A stretch of DNA of 64,000 nt, taken from positions 1-64,000 of the forward strand of contig CALMIR010000094.1 of assembly GCA_937864265.1 (NCBI GenBank). Direction: 5' to 3'. Origin of the DNA: an uncultured Saprospirales bacterium. GTDB lineage: Bacteria > Bacteroidota > Bacteroidia > Chitinophagales > Saprospiraceae. The translations under genes were made by a program, and so were the position numbers. Below the pieces are notes generated by a model, which was given only the letters and a program-made list of their open reading frames with translations, was not told the origin of the DNA and ran no database searches. Below, piece by piece: positions 34,892 to 42,993 of the stretch (positions within the stretch are counted from its first letter, which is position 1; each line of letters opens with the position of its first letter).

Positions 34892-37800
34892 ATGAAAAAA
34901 ACCTCACTAGTTTTGGCACTAGTGCTGTTTGCCGTAGGTTTTGCTATGGCGCAGCGCTCGATATCCGGAACAGTGACCGACAACGCAGGCGACCCGCTTA
35001 TCGGAGCAAGTGTTTTGGTCAAAGGTACCACCACTGGTACAGTCACGGATATCGATGGTAAATACGCTGTTTCCTTACCCGAAGGGTCAGATGTACTTAT
35101 CATTAGTTACACCGGTTTTTCCACCCAGGAAGTTAAAGTTGGCGCATCTAACGTAGTGGATGTTATTTTGGCAGAAGGGGTAACACTGGAAACCGCAGTA
35201 GTAACAGCATTAGGTATCAAAAGGGAAAAGAAAGCCCTGGGTTATGCCGCTACGGTAGTTGGCGCTGAAGATGTAGCCCAAAAACCGGAAACGGATGTGG
35301 CGCGTGCCCTGATCGGGCGTTCGCCTGGTGTTAACATCACCAACTCTTCTGGTTTGGCAGGTAGCGGTACCAAGATCAACGTGCGCGGTACCAGTACCAT
35401 TAGTGGTAATTCTCAGCCGCTTTGGATCGTGGACGGCGTGCCCATCAATACCAACGCCAACGAAAACAATGATTTTCGCGATGGTAATGTCACTCCTACC
35501 CGAAACCTCGATTTGGATCCGAACAACATCGAAAGCATCAGCATCTTGCGCGGTTTGAGCGCTACGACCTTGTACGGTTCTGCTGGTCGCAATGGGGTGA
35601 TTTTGGTGACTACCAAAACCGGTTCTGGCACTCAGAAAGCGAAGAAATTTACGGCTTCTGTCAGCCAATCTTATCATGTAGTCAATGCAATTATTCCGGA
35701 GTATCAGGACAAATGGGCCAATGGTTTTGATGGCGACTACGGAGAGTTCTTCAGCAACTGGGGTAGCTTGTTTTCTAACAACAGAGAAGTGGGTAACCAC
35801 CCTTACTACGAATGGCGGGATGTGTTTCCCGAGTTTCCGGAGTTCGCTCAGCCTTATACACCGGTAGCACAGCCTAACAACGTAGCTGATTTCTTCCAAA
35901 CGGGAACTTCCTCCACTACTTCGGTTAACGCTGGAGTCAATGGCGATTTAGGTAGCTTCAACGTGAGCTTTAGCAGCACCAACGAAGATGGTTACATCAA
36001 GAACAATGAGTTGGAGCGCTTAAATTTCACCATTGGCGGTTTAGCTAAGTTGACGGATCGCTTTTCTGTGAATGCCAATTTCAGCTACATCACTACTGAC
36101 TTCCGCACACCGACCATCGGTGCTGGTACGGGTAGTAACTCTGAAGGTGGGCCATCTGTATTTGCCAACCTGTTCTACACCCCGCGTAATATTGACTTGA
36201 CCAATTGGCCATTTCAGCACCCAGTTACTGGTGCACCAGTCTTTTACCGCAACAACAACAGTATCACCAACCCATACTGGTTGCTCGACAATTCTCGCCA
36301 GGGCTCTTATGTAGATCGCTTCCTGGGTGTAATGGCGGCTAACCTGGAAATTTTCGACCGCGTAATGCTGACTTATCGGATTGGGGTTGATACTTACAGC
36401 GAAGATCAGGAGTATTATGTACAAAGAGGTTCTGTAGGATATCCTGCCGAAGTAAGTATATTTTCTACAGGGTTGTACAGAACGACGGCTGGTACAAACA
36501 CCATTTATGACCACTCTTTGATCTTGAACCTGCAGCGCAACCTGTCTGATGCCATTGATATTACGGCCAACGTAGGGTTGAACGCCCGCGACGATCAGTA
36601 CAGCCAGGTTGGTTTGGAAAGCACCAATCAGGTGGTGTTTGGTTTGGTCAACCACCGCAATTTTATTAACCAAAACCAGCAAACTTTACGCAACGATCCT
36701 TTGAGCTTCATCAGCCGGCGTATTCTGCTAGGAGCTTTTGCAGATGTTACTTTCGGCTATAAGAGCTTTTTGTACCTGAACGTACAGGGGCGTAACGACT
36801 GGGCTTCCACGCATGAGAAAGAATATCGCAGCCTGTTCTATCCAGGTGTGAGTGCATCTTTTGTACCTACGGATGCTTTCGATGGCTTGCAGTCCAGCTT
36901 CCTCAGCTTTTTAAAAATCCGTGCAGGTTACGGTACATCAGCTAACTTTGCTGATCCGTACACCACACGTTCGTTTTTGTCTTTAAGCCCAGCCTTTACG
37001 GTGGATAGCAAAGGAAATGTAATTGCCTTGTCAATTCCTGGTGAATTGGCCAACTCCGAATTGCGTCCAGAATTGCAGCAAGAGTTGGAAGCTGGTTTAG
37101 AAGCCCGTTTGTTCAACGACCGTATCAGTATTGACCTGTCTATTTACGATCGCACGGCTAAAGACCAGATTATTGAGCGTCCTTTGGATCCATCCACTGG
37201 ATACCTCTCTACCTTCATTAATGCTGGTACCATTTCCAATAAAGGGGTGGAATTGGGTGTTTCCATTACACCGATCCAAACTAAAGACTTTTCTTGGAAC
37301 CTGCGTGCGAACTATACCCGCAACCGGAGCTTGGTGGAAGAGCTGCCTGAAGGCTCTGAGGAAATTAACTTCAGTGGATTTTCCAACCTCGGTAACTTCG
37401 CCATCGAAGGCGAGCCCTTTGGTGTGATCAAAGGTACTTATGTGGTGACCAATGAAAATGGCGATCGTTTGATTACGCCGAATGGTGATTACAAAATATC
37501 TTCTGATTTTGGCATCATCGGCGACCCGAACCCGGATTATATGCTTTCTGCTTTCACCACCATCAATTTCAAAGGATTCTCTCTTTTTGGGCAATTGGAT
37601 TATGTACACGGCGGTGATATTTATTCTTATTCTGCGGCTACCCCGATTGCTCGTGGTGTAGCCAAGGAGTTGGAAGATTTCAACCCGGAATTGCCTGTAA
37701 TTCTGCCAGGTGTTTTGGAAGAAACGGGTGAACCCAACAACATTCCAATGCCAGCTTCCGGTGTATTCTTTGGCAATACCATCATTGGGGGCAGTGCAGA

Positions 37801-38074
37801 TGGCTTGGGCATCTACGATGGTACCCGCGTGCGCTTGCGCGAAATCGGCTTGAGCTACACCGTTCCTAAAAAGTCCTTTGGCGATGGCTTCGTTCAAGGG
37901 CTGACGGTTGCTTTAGTGGGCAACAACCTTTGGTTCCGCGCTGTCAATACGCCTAAATATGCCAAAGTGGATCCCGACCGTACCGCCTTTGGTGTAGGCA
38001 ATGGTTTTGGATTTGACTTCTTGGGCGGCCCTTCCGCCAGCCGCGTTGGTTTGACTGCTCGGGTTGATTTCTAA
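34892..38074 (+). CDS. SusC/RagA-family TonB-linked outer membrane transporter
   Basis: A 1060-residue protein. The signal peptide ends FAMAQ. A carboxypeptidase D-like regulatory domain covers about 22-105 (RSISGTVTDNAGDPLIGASV). The TonB-box/plug region follows with VVTALGIKREKKALGYA and the plug signature VNITNSSGLAG ... RGTSTISGNSQPLWIVDGVPI. A long 22-stranded barrel ends in RVDF with the final aromatic residue. SusC proteins import oligomers larger than porins allow, powered by TonB, with a SusD lid. A SusD gene follows by 18 bp and a lipoprotein gene after that. The substrate is unknown because no glycoside hydrolase or peptidase is linked in the operon; a peptide or polysaccharide is equally possible. 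Confidence 0.95.
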   Translation: MKKTSLVLALVLFAVGFAMAQRSISGTVTDNAGDPLIGASVLVKGTTTGTVTDIDGKYAVSLPEGSDVLIISYTGFSTQEVKVGASNVVDVILAEGVTLETAVVTALGIKREKKALGYAATVVGAEDVAQKPETDVARALIGRSPGVNITNSSGLAGSGTKINVRGTSTISGNSQPLWIVDGVPINTNANENNDFRDGNVTPTRNLDLDPNNIESISILRGLSATTLYGSAGRNGVILVTTKTGSGTQKAKKFTASVSQSYHVVNAIIPEYQDKWANGFDGDYGEFFSNWGSLFSNNREVGNHPYYEWRDVFPEFPEFAQPYTPVAQPNNVADFFQTGTSSTTSVNAGVNGDLGSFNVSFSSTNEDGYIKNNELERLNFTIGGLAKLTDRFSVNANFSYITTDFRTPTIGAGTGSNSEGGPSVFANLFYTPRNIDLTNWPFQHPVTGAPVFYRNNNSITNPYWLLDNSRQGSYVDRFLGVMAANLEIFDRVMLTYRIGVDTYSEDQEYYVQRGSVGYPAEVSIFSTGLYRTTAGTNTIYDHSLILNLQRNLSDAIDITANVGLNARDDQYSQVGLESTNQVVFGLVNHRNFINQNQQTLRNDPLSFISRRILLGAFADVTFGYKSFLYLNVQGRNDWASTHEKEYRSLFYPGVSASFVPTDAFDGLQSSFLSFLKIRAGYGTSANFADPYTTRSFLSLSPAFTVDSKGNVIALSIPGELANSELRPELQQELEAGLEARLFNDRISIDLSIYDRTAKDQIIERPLDPSTGYLSTFINAGTISNKGVELGVSITPIQTKDFSWNLRANYTRNRSLVEELPEGSEEINFSGFSNLGNFAIEGEPFGVIKGTYVVTNENGDRLITPNGDYKISSDFGIIGDPNPDYMLSAFTTINFKGFSLFGQLDYVHGGDIYSYSAATPIARGVAKELEDFNPELPVILPGVLEETGEPNNIPMPASGVFFGNTIIGGSADGLGIYDGTRVRLREIGLSYTVPKKSFGDGFVQGLTVALVGNNLWFRAVNTPKYAKVDPDRTAFGVGNGFGFDFLGGPSASRVGLTARVDF

Positions 38075-38092
38075 ATTTTTAAAAAAACAAGC

Positions 38093-39760
38093 ATGAATAA
38101 ATTGCTCAAAATATTACCCTTGTCCCTGCTCTTCTTTTTGGGATCCTGCGGATTGACCGATTTGGAAGAACAGTTGGACAACCCCAATGAGGTAACGGTT
38201 GATAATTTGGATATTACCTTGTTGATGAATAAAATTCAAGCCGATTTCGGTGACTTTGTTTCCCAAGTAAACGAAGATGCCTTGCAACTTTGCCGAATGT
38301 TGGCTCTGATCGGTGGTGATACCTATCAAGTTGCTTACCAGGCTACCGACCACAACGATATTTGGGAAAGAGCTTATCAGGACGTACTCGTTCAAATTGA
38401 AACGCTGCTGCCTGTAACTGACGAAGAGGGCTTTACCCTCTTTTCTGGTTCAGCTCGTGTCATGAAGGCTTACGTATTGATGACTTTGGTGGATTTGTTT
38501 GGCGATGTGCCTTACAGCGAAGCTCTACAAGGTGTTGGTAACTTTAACCCAAAGCCAGACGATGGTAGCGCTGTTTATAAAGAAGTCATTTCAATTTTGG
38601 ATCAGGCCATTGCCGATTTGAATACAACCTCTACCGTTGGGGGCACTTACCGCGATATCTTCTACGATGGTAATGCCTCTAAATGGATAGCTTTGGCTAA
38701 TACACTCAAATTAAAAGCGAATATCAACTTGCGTTTAACAGAAGGAACTACTTCCACTTCTGCTATTGAGGCTTTGTTGGGTGCTGATTTGATTGATACC
38801 GATGCAGAAGAATTTACTTATAAGTTTGGTTCTTCTGATGTACCCTCCAGATCACGCCATCCGCTTTATCTGGACATGTATCAGCCCATTGCTGGTTCTG
38901 CCGATAATTACATTAACAACTACTACATGCTGATCTCTTATCAGCAGAAAGGAGTGGAAGACCCACGCTGGCGCTATTATTTCTATCGCCAGATAGGTAG
39001 CATTGATGCGGCATTGAATGATGAACCGGAATCCATTCCTTGTGTGATCAGTCCTCGCCCTGCCCACTACGGCCCAGACCAGGCATGGTGCGCATTTGAC
39101 CCTGGATTTTTCGGTCGCGACCACGGCAACAGCGATGGTCTGCCTCCAGATACCAGAGCGAAAACCTGCGTAGGAGTATATCCATGTGGCGGACGTGCAG
39201 ATACCAATGCGGATGATCCCAATTATTTGGTGGTCACCCAGCAAGGGCAGGGTGCTAATGGTGCAGGTATTCACCCCATCTGGATGGCCAGCTTTACCGA
39301 TTTCCTGAAAGCGGAAGCGGCTTTGATGCTGGGTACTTCTGGTGATGACGCTGCCCTTTTGGAATCAGGTGTTAGAAAGTCTATTGAACGCACTCAAGCT
39401 TTCGGTGCTTCAAAAGGTCAAACGGTTCCTGCTGACTTAGTGGCTTCTACAGATGACTATGTCGCAAAAGTGAACGAACTGTATGCCAATGCAGCTACGC
39501 CTGATGCCAAGTTGGATGTTATGATGAAAGAATACCTGATTGCTTTGTGGGGCAACGGCATCGAAGGCTACAACATGTACCGCAGAACGGGCAAACCTTC
39601 TGACATGCAGCCTATGCGTGCCGCTAATCCGGGCAATTTTGTGTATTCATTGATCTATCCAGCTGATTTTGTCAGTTTGAATAGCAACGCTACGCAGAAA
39701 GACCCGACCGCAGCCAATAAAGTTTTCTGGGACAACAACCCCGATAACTTTATCAAGTAA
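38093..39760 (+). CDS. SusD/RagB-family surface lipoprotein
   Basis: A 555-residue lipoprotein. The signal MNKLLKILPLSLLFFLGSC ends in the lipidated Cys (residue 19). The body is helical and TPR-like, with LMNKIQADFGDFVSQVNED near the N-terminus and SARVMKAYVLMTLVDLFGDVPYSEALQG, the classical SusD stretch. Also typical are LDQAIADLN, GNASKWIALANTLKLKANI and the C-terminal NGIEGYNMYRRTGKPSDM. It caps the SusC pore and binds the substrate. The subfamily resembles the SusD-like RagB group, often paired with a substrate other than starch. Confidence 0.94.
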   Translation: MNKLLKILPLSLLFFLGSCGLTDLEEQLDNPNEVTVDNLDITLLMNKIQADFGDFVSQVNEDALQLCRMLALIGGDTYQVAYQATDHNDIWERAYQDVLVQIETLLPVTDEEGFTLFSGSARVMKAYVLMTLVDLFGDVPYSEALQGVGNFNPKPDDGSAVYKEVISILDQAIADLNTTSTVGGTYRDIFYDGNASKWIALANTLKLKANINLRLTEGTTSTSAIEALLGADLIDTDAEEFTYKFGSSDVPSRSRHPLYLDMYQPIAGSADNYINNYYMLISYQQKGVEDPRWRYYFYRQIGSIDAALNDEPESIPCVISPRPAHYGPDQAWCAFDPGFFGRDHGNSDGLPPDTRAKTCVGVYPCGGRADTNADDPNYLVVTQQGQGANGAGIHPIWMASFTDFLKAEAALMLGTSGDDAALLESGVRKSIERTQAFGASKGQTVPADLVASTDDYVAKVNELYANAATPDAKLDVMMKEYLIALWGNGIEGYNMYRRTGKPSDMQPMRAANPGNFVYSLIYPADFVSLNSNATQKDPTAANKVFWDNNPDNFIK

Positions 39761-39809
39761 GGTTTGTCGGTTTTAACCTGTTTAATCTCTAAACAAAACA
39801 AAAAGAAGT

Positions 39810-40382
39810 ATGAAAATCAAAATATGGATGTCACTCATCGGCTTGTTGGTCTTGATGGGGTCTTGTGCAGACTCTGAACTGGATCCGCTGCGCTTTGATG
39901 ACATTACCAAAGGTTCTATTATCACCCTGCGCGGTGCTGCGGTGGACAACTTGAACAACCGCGATTTCCTGGGTGCTGTGGACAGCTTTAGCGTTAGCGG
40001 CAACAACCCGGATGTGAACTTTGAATTTGAATCTGACTTCTTGTCGGACGACATCAGCAGCTTGCAGGAAGTGCGCGTGTATGCCTTGGCCGAACAAGGC
40101 GGCGCCAGAAGCCAGGTAGCGACCAAAGCGGGCAGCGAATTTTCTGTTCCTTCCGGGGAGAAATACCCAAGAAGCAGCTTCTCCATTCCGCTCAGCACTA
40201 TTTTGACGGCCATTGGCAAGGATTTGGCTGATTTTTCACCAGGTAATTACATTTTCATCGAATGTGATATTACCCTCACCGATGGTACAGAAGTTCCTGC
40301 TAGTGCGGTAGTGAACAGCAGCTTGTTTGAAAGTTCTTTGTTCTACCCAGCTCATAACTTGCGTTATATCGCTGGCGAATAA
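39810..40382 (+). CDS. Accessory lipoprotein of the SusCD operon
   Basis: A 190-residue protein with lipoprotein signal MKIKIWMSLIGLLVLMGSC (Cys19). The rest is beta-rich with no named domain: ITKGSIITLRGAAVDNLNNRDFLGAVDSFS, then VNFEFESDFLSDDISSLQEVRVYALAEQGG, and a repeated pattern before SPGNYIFIECDITLTDGTEVPAS. The layout recalls surface glycan-binding or SusE/F-position proteins, which follow SusD and aid substrate capture. I infer such a role from position (49 bp after SusD). A terminator follows. Confidence 0.75.
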   Translation: MKIKIWMSLIGLLVLMGSCADSELDPLRFDDITKGSIITLRGAAVDNLNNRDFLGAVDSFSVSGNNPDVNFEFESDFLSDDISSLQEVRVYALAEQGGARSQVATKAGSEFSVPSGEKYPRSSFSIPLSTILTAIGKDLADFSPGNYIFIECDITLTDGTEVPASAVVNSSLFESSLFYPAHNLRYIAGE

Positions 40383-40411
40383 AAGATAGTACGATTTGTA
40401 CGGAAGATAGA

Positions 40412-40444
40412 AAAGCCGATTCGGGAAACCGGGTCGGCTTTTCG
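40412..40444 (+). terminator. Terminator of the SusCD operon
   Basis: AAAAGCCGA (40412-40420) pairs with the CGGCTTTT (40435-40442) on the other side of a short loop that contains CGGGAAACCGGG. It comes 30 bp after the lipoprotein stop. Confidence 0.75.
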
Positions 40445-40675
40445 CGTTATTAACGCAGAAAAATGAACTTCCAGATTTTGTCCTTACCCTAGCGGGCTAA
40501 ACGCTCCATTTCAAGTGTGTCTGCTAGGGTAAGAACTTTGATAAATCGGGAAGTCATTTTTTGCACACTACTTAACATATTATTAATAGGGAAACTGCCC
40601 TTATTTTTTAATACAAATATTTGGATTTTTTTAACTTTGCCCCGCTCATGGCACTTTGGCCAAACGCATTTTGCA

Positions 40676-41056
40676 GTGGAGAAAATCAGGATTCTTTTAT
40701 TTTATTGGGGAGTTGCTTCCTATTTCGCACTTACTACGGGCTTTATAGCGACAGACTATAAAGGCGGTGCTGCAATTGGTGCTTTTGAAAAAGAATCCGA
40801 GTACAAAGACAACACCAAACCAGATTCTAAATACCAGGATCAAACCCTTCATCCAGCTCATTTCATCCAAGCTTTTAATGCCATTGAGGAAAGCGAGGTG
40901 GAAACCAAAGGCCAGGAGAAGGGCCAAGAACAGGAAGTATCCAATGCGTCGGCCTCCCTGCATTTATCCAGTAAATCTTCCATTTTAAACTCGTCTTTTT
41001 GGCTGCCTACGGTCAAAAAGTATATCCTCTTCCATTGCCTCAAAGCCGATGGCTGA
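40676..41056 (+). CDS. Unassigned single-membrane-helix protein upstream of SulP
   Basis: A 126-residue frame, starting at GTG 40676 (VEKIRILLFYWGVASYFALTT); the frame is open to 40517 with no better start. One hydrophobic helix at the N-terminus is followed by a hydrophilic tail rich in Glu, Lys, Gln and Ser (FEKESEYKDNTKPDSKYQDQ, EESEVETKGQEKGQEQEV) and a final KKYILFHCLK. A TAACTTTG -7-like element lies at about 40632-40639, about 37 bp upstream of the GTG. I do not recognise it. It precedes the SulP gene by 140 bp in the same orientation, so it may belong to the inorganic-carbon module, or be only a spurious frame. Confidence is limited because the start is not ATG. Confidence 0.45.
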   Translation: MEKIRILLFYWGVASYFALTTGFIATDYKGGAAIGAFEKESEYKDNTKPDSKYQDQTLHPAHFIQAFNAIEESEVETKGQEKGQEQEVSNASASLHLSSKSSILNSSFWLPTVKKYILFHCLKADG

Positions 41057-41196
41057 ATGGCTTTTCCATTAGTACGCGCTAACCTATTTTAAATCAAATT
41101 TCCGGTATTCATTCGCGGCATAGCCAGCGGTTTTCTTGGCGCATCGTCAGGGATACCTGTTGCTGTGTTGCTGTAATTACAACACTAAAAAAAACA

Positions 41197-42795
41197 ATGG
41201 AAAAGCAACATAAATCCTTACCCCAAGAAGGTTTCGCCGGGTTGAAGGAAAATTTTAGTACCGATGCCATTTCGGGCTTCATTATATTTTTATTGGCCTT
41301 ACCCTTGAGTTTGGGGATTGCCAAAGCTTCCGAGTTTCCGCCCATTATGGGGGTCGTCACGGCCATCATAGGTGGTTTGGTGGTGAGTTTTTTCACGGGT
41401 AGCAAATTGACCATCAAAGGCCCTGCTGCTGGTTTGATCGTCATCGTAGCTGGAGCTGTAACGGAGTTTGGCGGCGGAATCGAAGGCTGGAAAATGACCC
41501 TTGGGGTCATGGTGCTAGCCGGTTTGATTCAAATTTTATTTGGCATTTTAAAACTAGGGAAGCTGGTGGATTTTTTCCCGCTATCCGCTGTACATGGTAT
41601 GTTGGCAGCAATTGGTTTGATCCTGATTGCCAAGCAGATACCTGTGCTGTTGAATGTCAATCCCCAATATATGGCGCACAAAGGGCCTTTGGATTTATTG
41701 GCGTCCATCCCAATTTTTATCGAACACCTCGATCCAACAATTACCATTATTGGCATCATCAGTTTGATCATCTTATTTGCTTGGAAATCGATCAAGGTAC
41801 CCTTTTTGGCTAGAATACCTGCCCCGCTTGTGGTGCTGGCGATCGCCATTCCTTTTAGCATGTTCTTTGATTTGAAGTCCACGGCACCTGCCTATACTCT
41901 GGTAAAGGTGGGCAGTTTGCTGGAACAAGTAGGCTATCACGCGGATTTTTCCGGTTTTTCCCAAACGGGGGTGTTTTTCAAATACCTGGTGATGGTGTCC
42001 TTGGTGGGCAGCCTGGAAAGCCTTTTGACGGTAAAAGCCATAGATATGGTAGATCCTTACAAGCGAAAGTCAAATGCCAACAAAGACCTCATCGCCATAG
42101 GGATAGGCAACACCATTAGCGCCCTTTTAGGAGGCTTGCCGATGATTTCAGAAGTTGCCCGTAGTTCGGCCAACGTGAGCAATGGTGCAAAAACCCAGTG
42201 GGCAAATTTTTTCCACGGCGTATTTATGTTGGTATTTGTCTTGTTAGCCTATCCTGTGTTGGAGTTGATTCCCAATGCGGCATTGGCTGCCATGCTGATA
42301 GCGGTGGGCGTTCGCTTGGCCCATCCCAAAGAATTTATCCATACTTACCGAATAGGCTCTGAGCAGTTGGCCATCTTTGTGACCACCATCTTTTTTACCT
42401 TGATCGAAGATTTATTGGTCGGTATTGCTGCCGGGATTGTGCTTAAAATCATTTTCCACATTACGCGTGGTGTGTCATTCCGATCCTTATTCCGTTCGAA
42501 GGCGGAGGTCAAAGATAATGGCGACCAGCTATTTGTGCATTTGGGCGATGCCGCTGTTTTTACCAATTACTTGAGTCTGAAAAAACAACTGGAAACTTTG
42601 CCCAAAGGCAAGGAGGTCAACATTACTCTGGATCAGACCAAGTTGATTGACCATTCAGTATTGGAAAATTTGCACCACTTTGAAGAAGAATATGCCTTGA
42701 CCGGCGGGCATATTCACCTGGTGGGTTTGGAAAACATGAATCCTTTGTCGAAACATCCACTGGCTGCGCGAAAAAGAAAGAACGGAGCGAATTAA
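41197..42795 (+). CDS. SulP-family anion (bicarbonate/sulfate) transporter
   Basis: A 532-residue membrane protein. The N-terminal cytoplasmic start LKENFSTDAISGFIIFLLALPLSLGIA is the SulP opening. About 12-14 transmembrane helices follow, with GPAAGLIVIVAGAVTEFGG, GGLPMISEVARSSANVSNGAKTQWANFFHG (the SulP signature loop) and NAALAAMLIAVGVRLAHP. The C-terminus has a STAS-like domain (about 430-525). SulP members include the BicA bicarbonate transporter of cyanobacteria. The position directly upstream of dabA and dabB suggests bicarbonate as the cargo here, though sulfate cannot be excluded from sequence alone. Confidence 0.9.
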   Translation: MEKQHKSLPQEGFAGLKENFSTDAISGFIIFLLALPLSLGIAKASEFPPIMGVVTAIIGGLVVSFFTGSKLTIKGPAAGLIVIVAGAVTEFGGGIEGWKMTLGVMVLAGLIQILFGILKLGKLVDFFPLSAVHGMLAAIGLILIAKQIPVLLNVNPQYMAHKGPLDLLASIPIFIEHLDPTITIIGIISLIILFAWKSIKVPFLARIPAPLVVLAIAIPFSMFFDLKSTAPAYTLVKVGSLLEQVGYHADFSGFSQTGVFFKYLVMVSLVGSLESLLTVKAIDMVDPYKRKSNANKDLIAIGIGNTISALLGGLPMISEVARSSANVSNGAKTQWANFFHGVFMLVFVLLAYPVLELIPNAALAAMLIAVGVRLAHPKEFIHTYRIGSEQLAIFVTTIFFTLIEDLLVGIAAGIVLKIIFHITRGVSFRSLFRSKAEVKDNGDQLFVHLGDAAVFTNYLSLKKQLETLPKGKEVNITLDQTKLIDHSVLENLHHFEEEYALTGGHIHLVGLENMNPLSKHPLAARKRKNGAN

Positions 42796-42801
42796 GGTTG
42801 T

Positions 42802-42993
42802 GTGATGAAAGTTACCAACTATTTCACGGGGTTCGTCAATTTTTACATCGGCGATTCTCTTTTTGAGTTGAATCCGTTTGTAAAGTTGACGAAACCTCTG
42901 TTGGACTCAAATTTTGACGGTAAAAAAATTGTCTTTAGTCTAAAGTCTAGCGTCTATATTCTAAAGTCTAACATCTATAATTTGGTGTAAACC
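42802..42993 (+). other. Spacer with a repeated 22-bp unit between SulP and DabA genes
   Basis: Between the SulP stop and the dabA ATG the DNA contains TCTAAAGTCTAGCGTCTATAT followed at once by TCTAAAGTCTAACATCTATAA, a 22-bp direct repeat with two to three changes. A 62-codon frame from 42802 spans this but has low-complexity content (SLKSSVYILKSNIYNL) and is probably not a gene. The repeat could be an mRNA element that separates the two cistrons, or slippage-generated filler. Confidence 0.5.

Noticed and set aside
37097..37897. A 266-codon frame opposite SusC
   Set aside because: Antisense frame inside a complete TonB-linked transporter gene.
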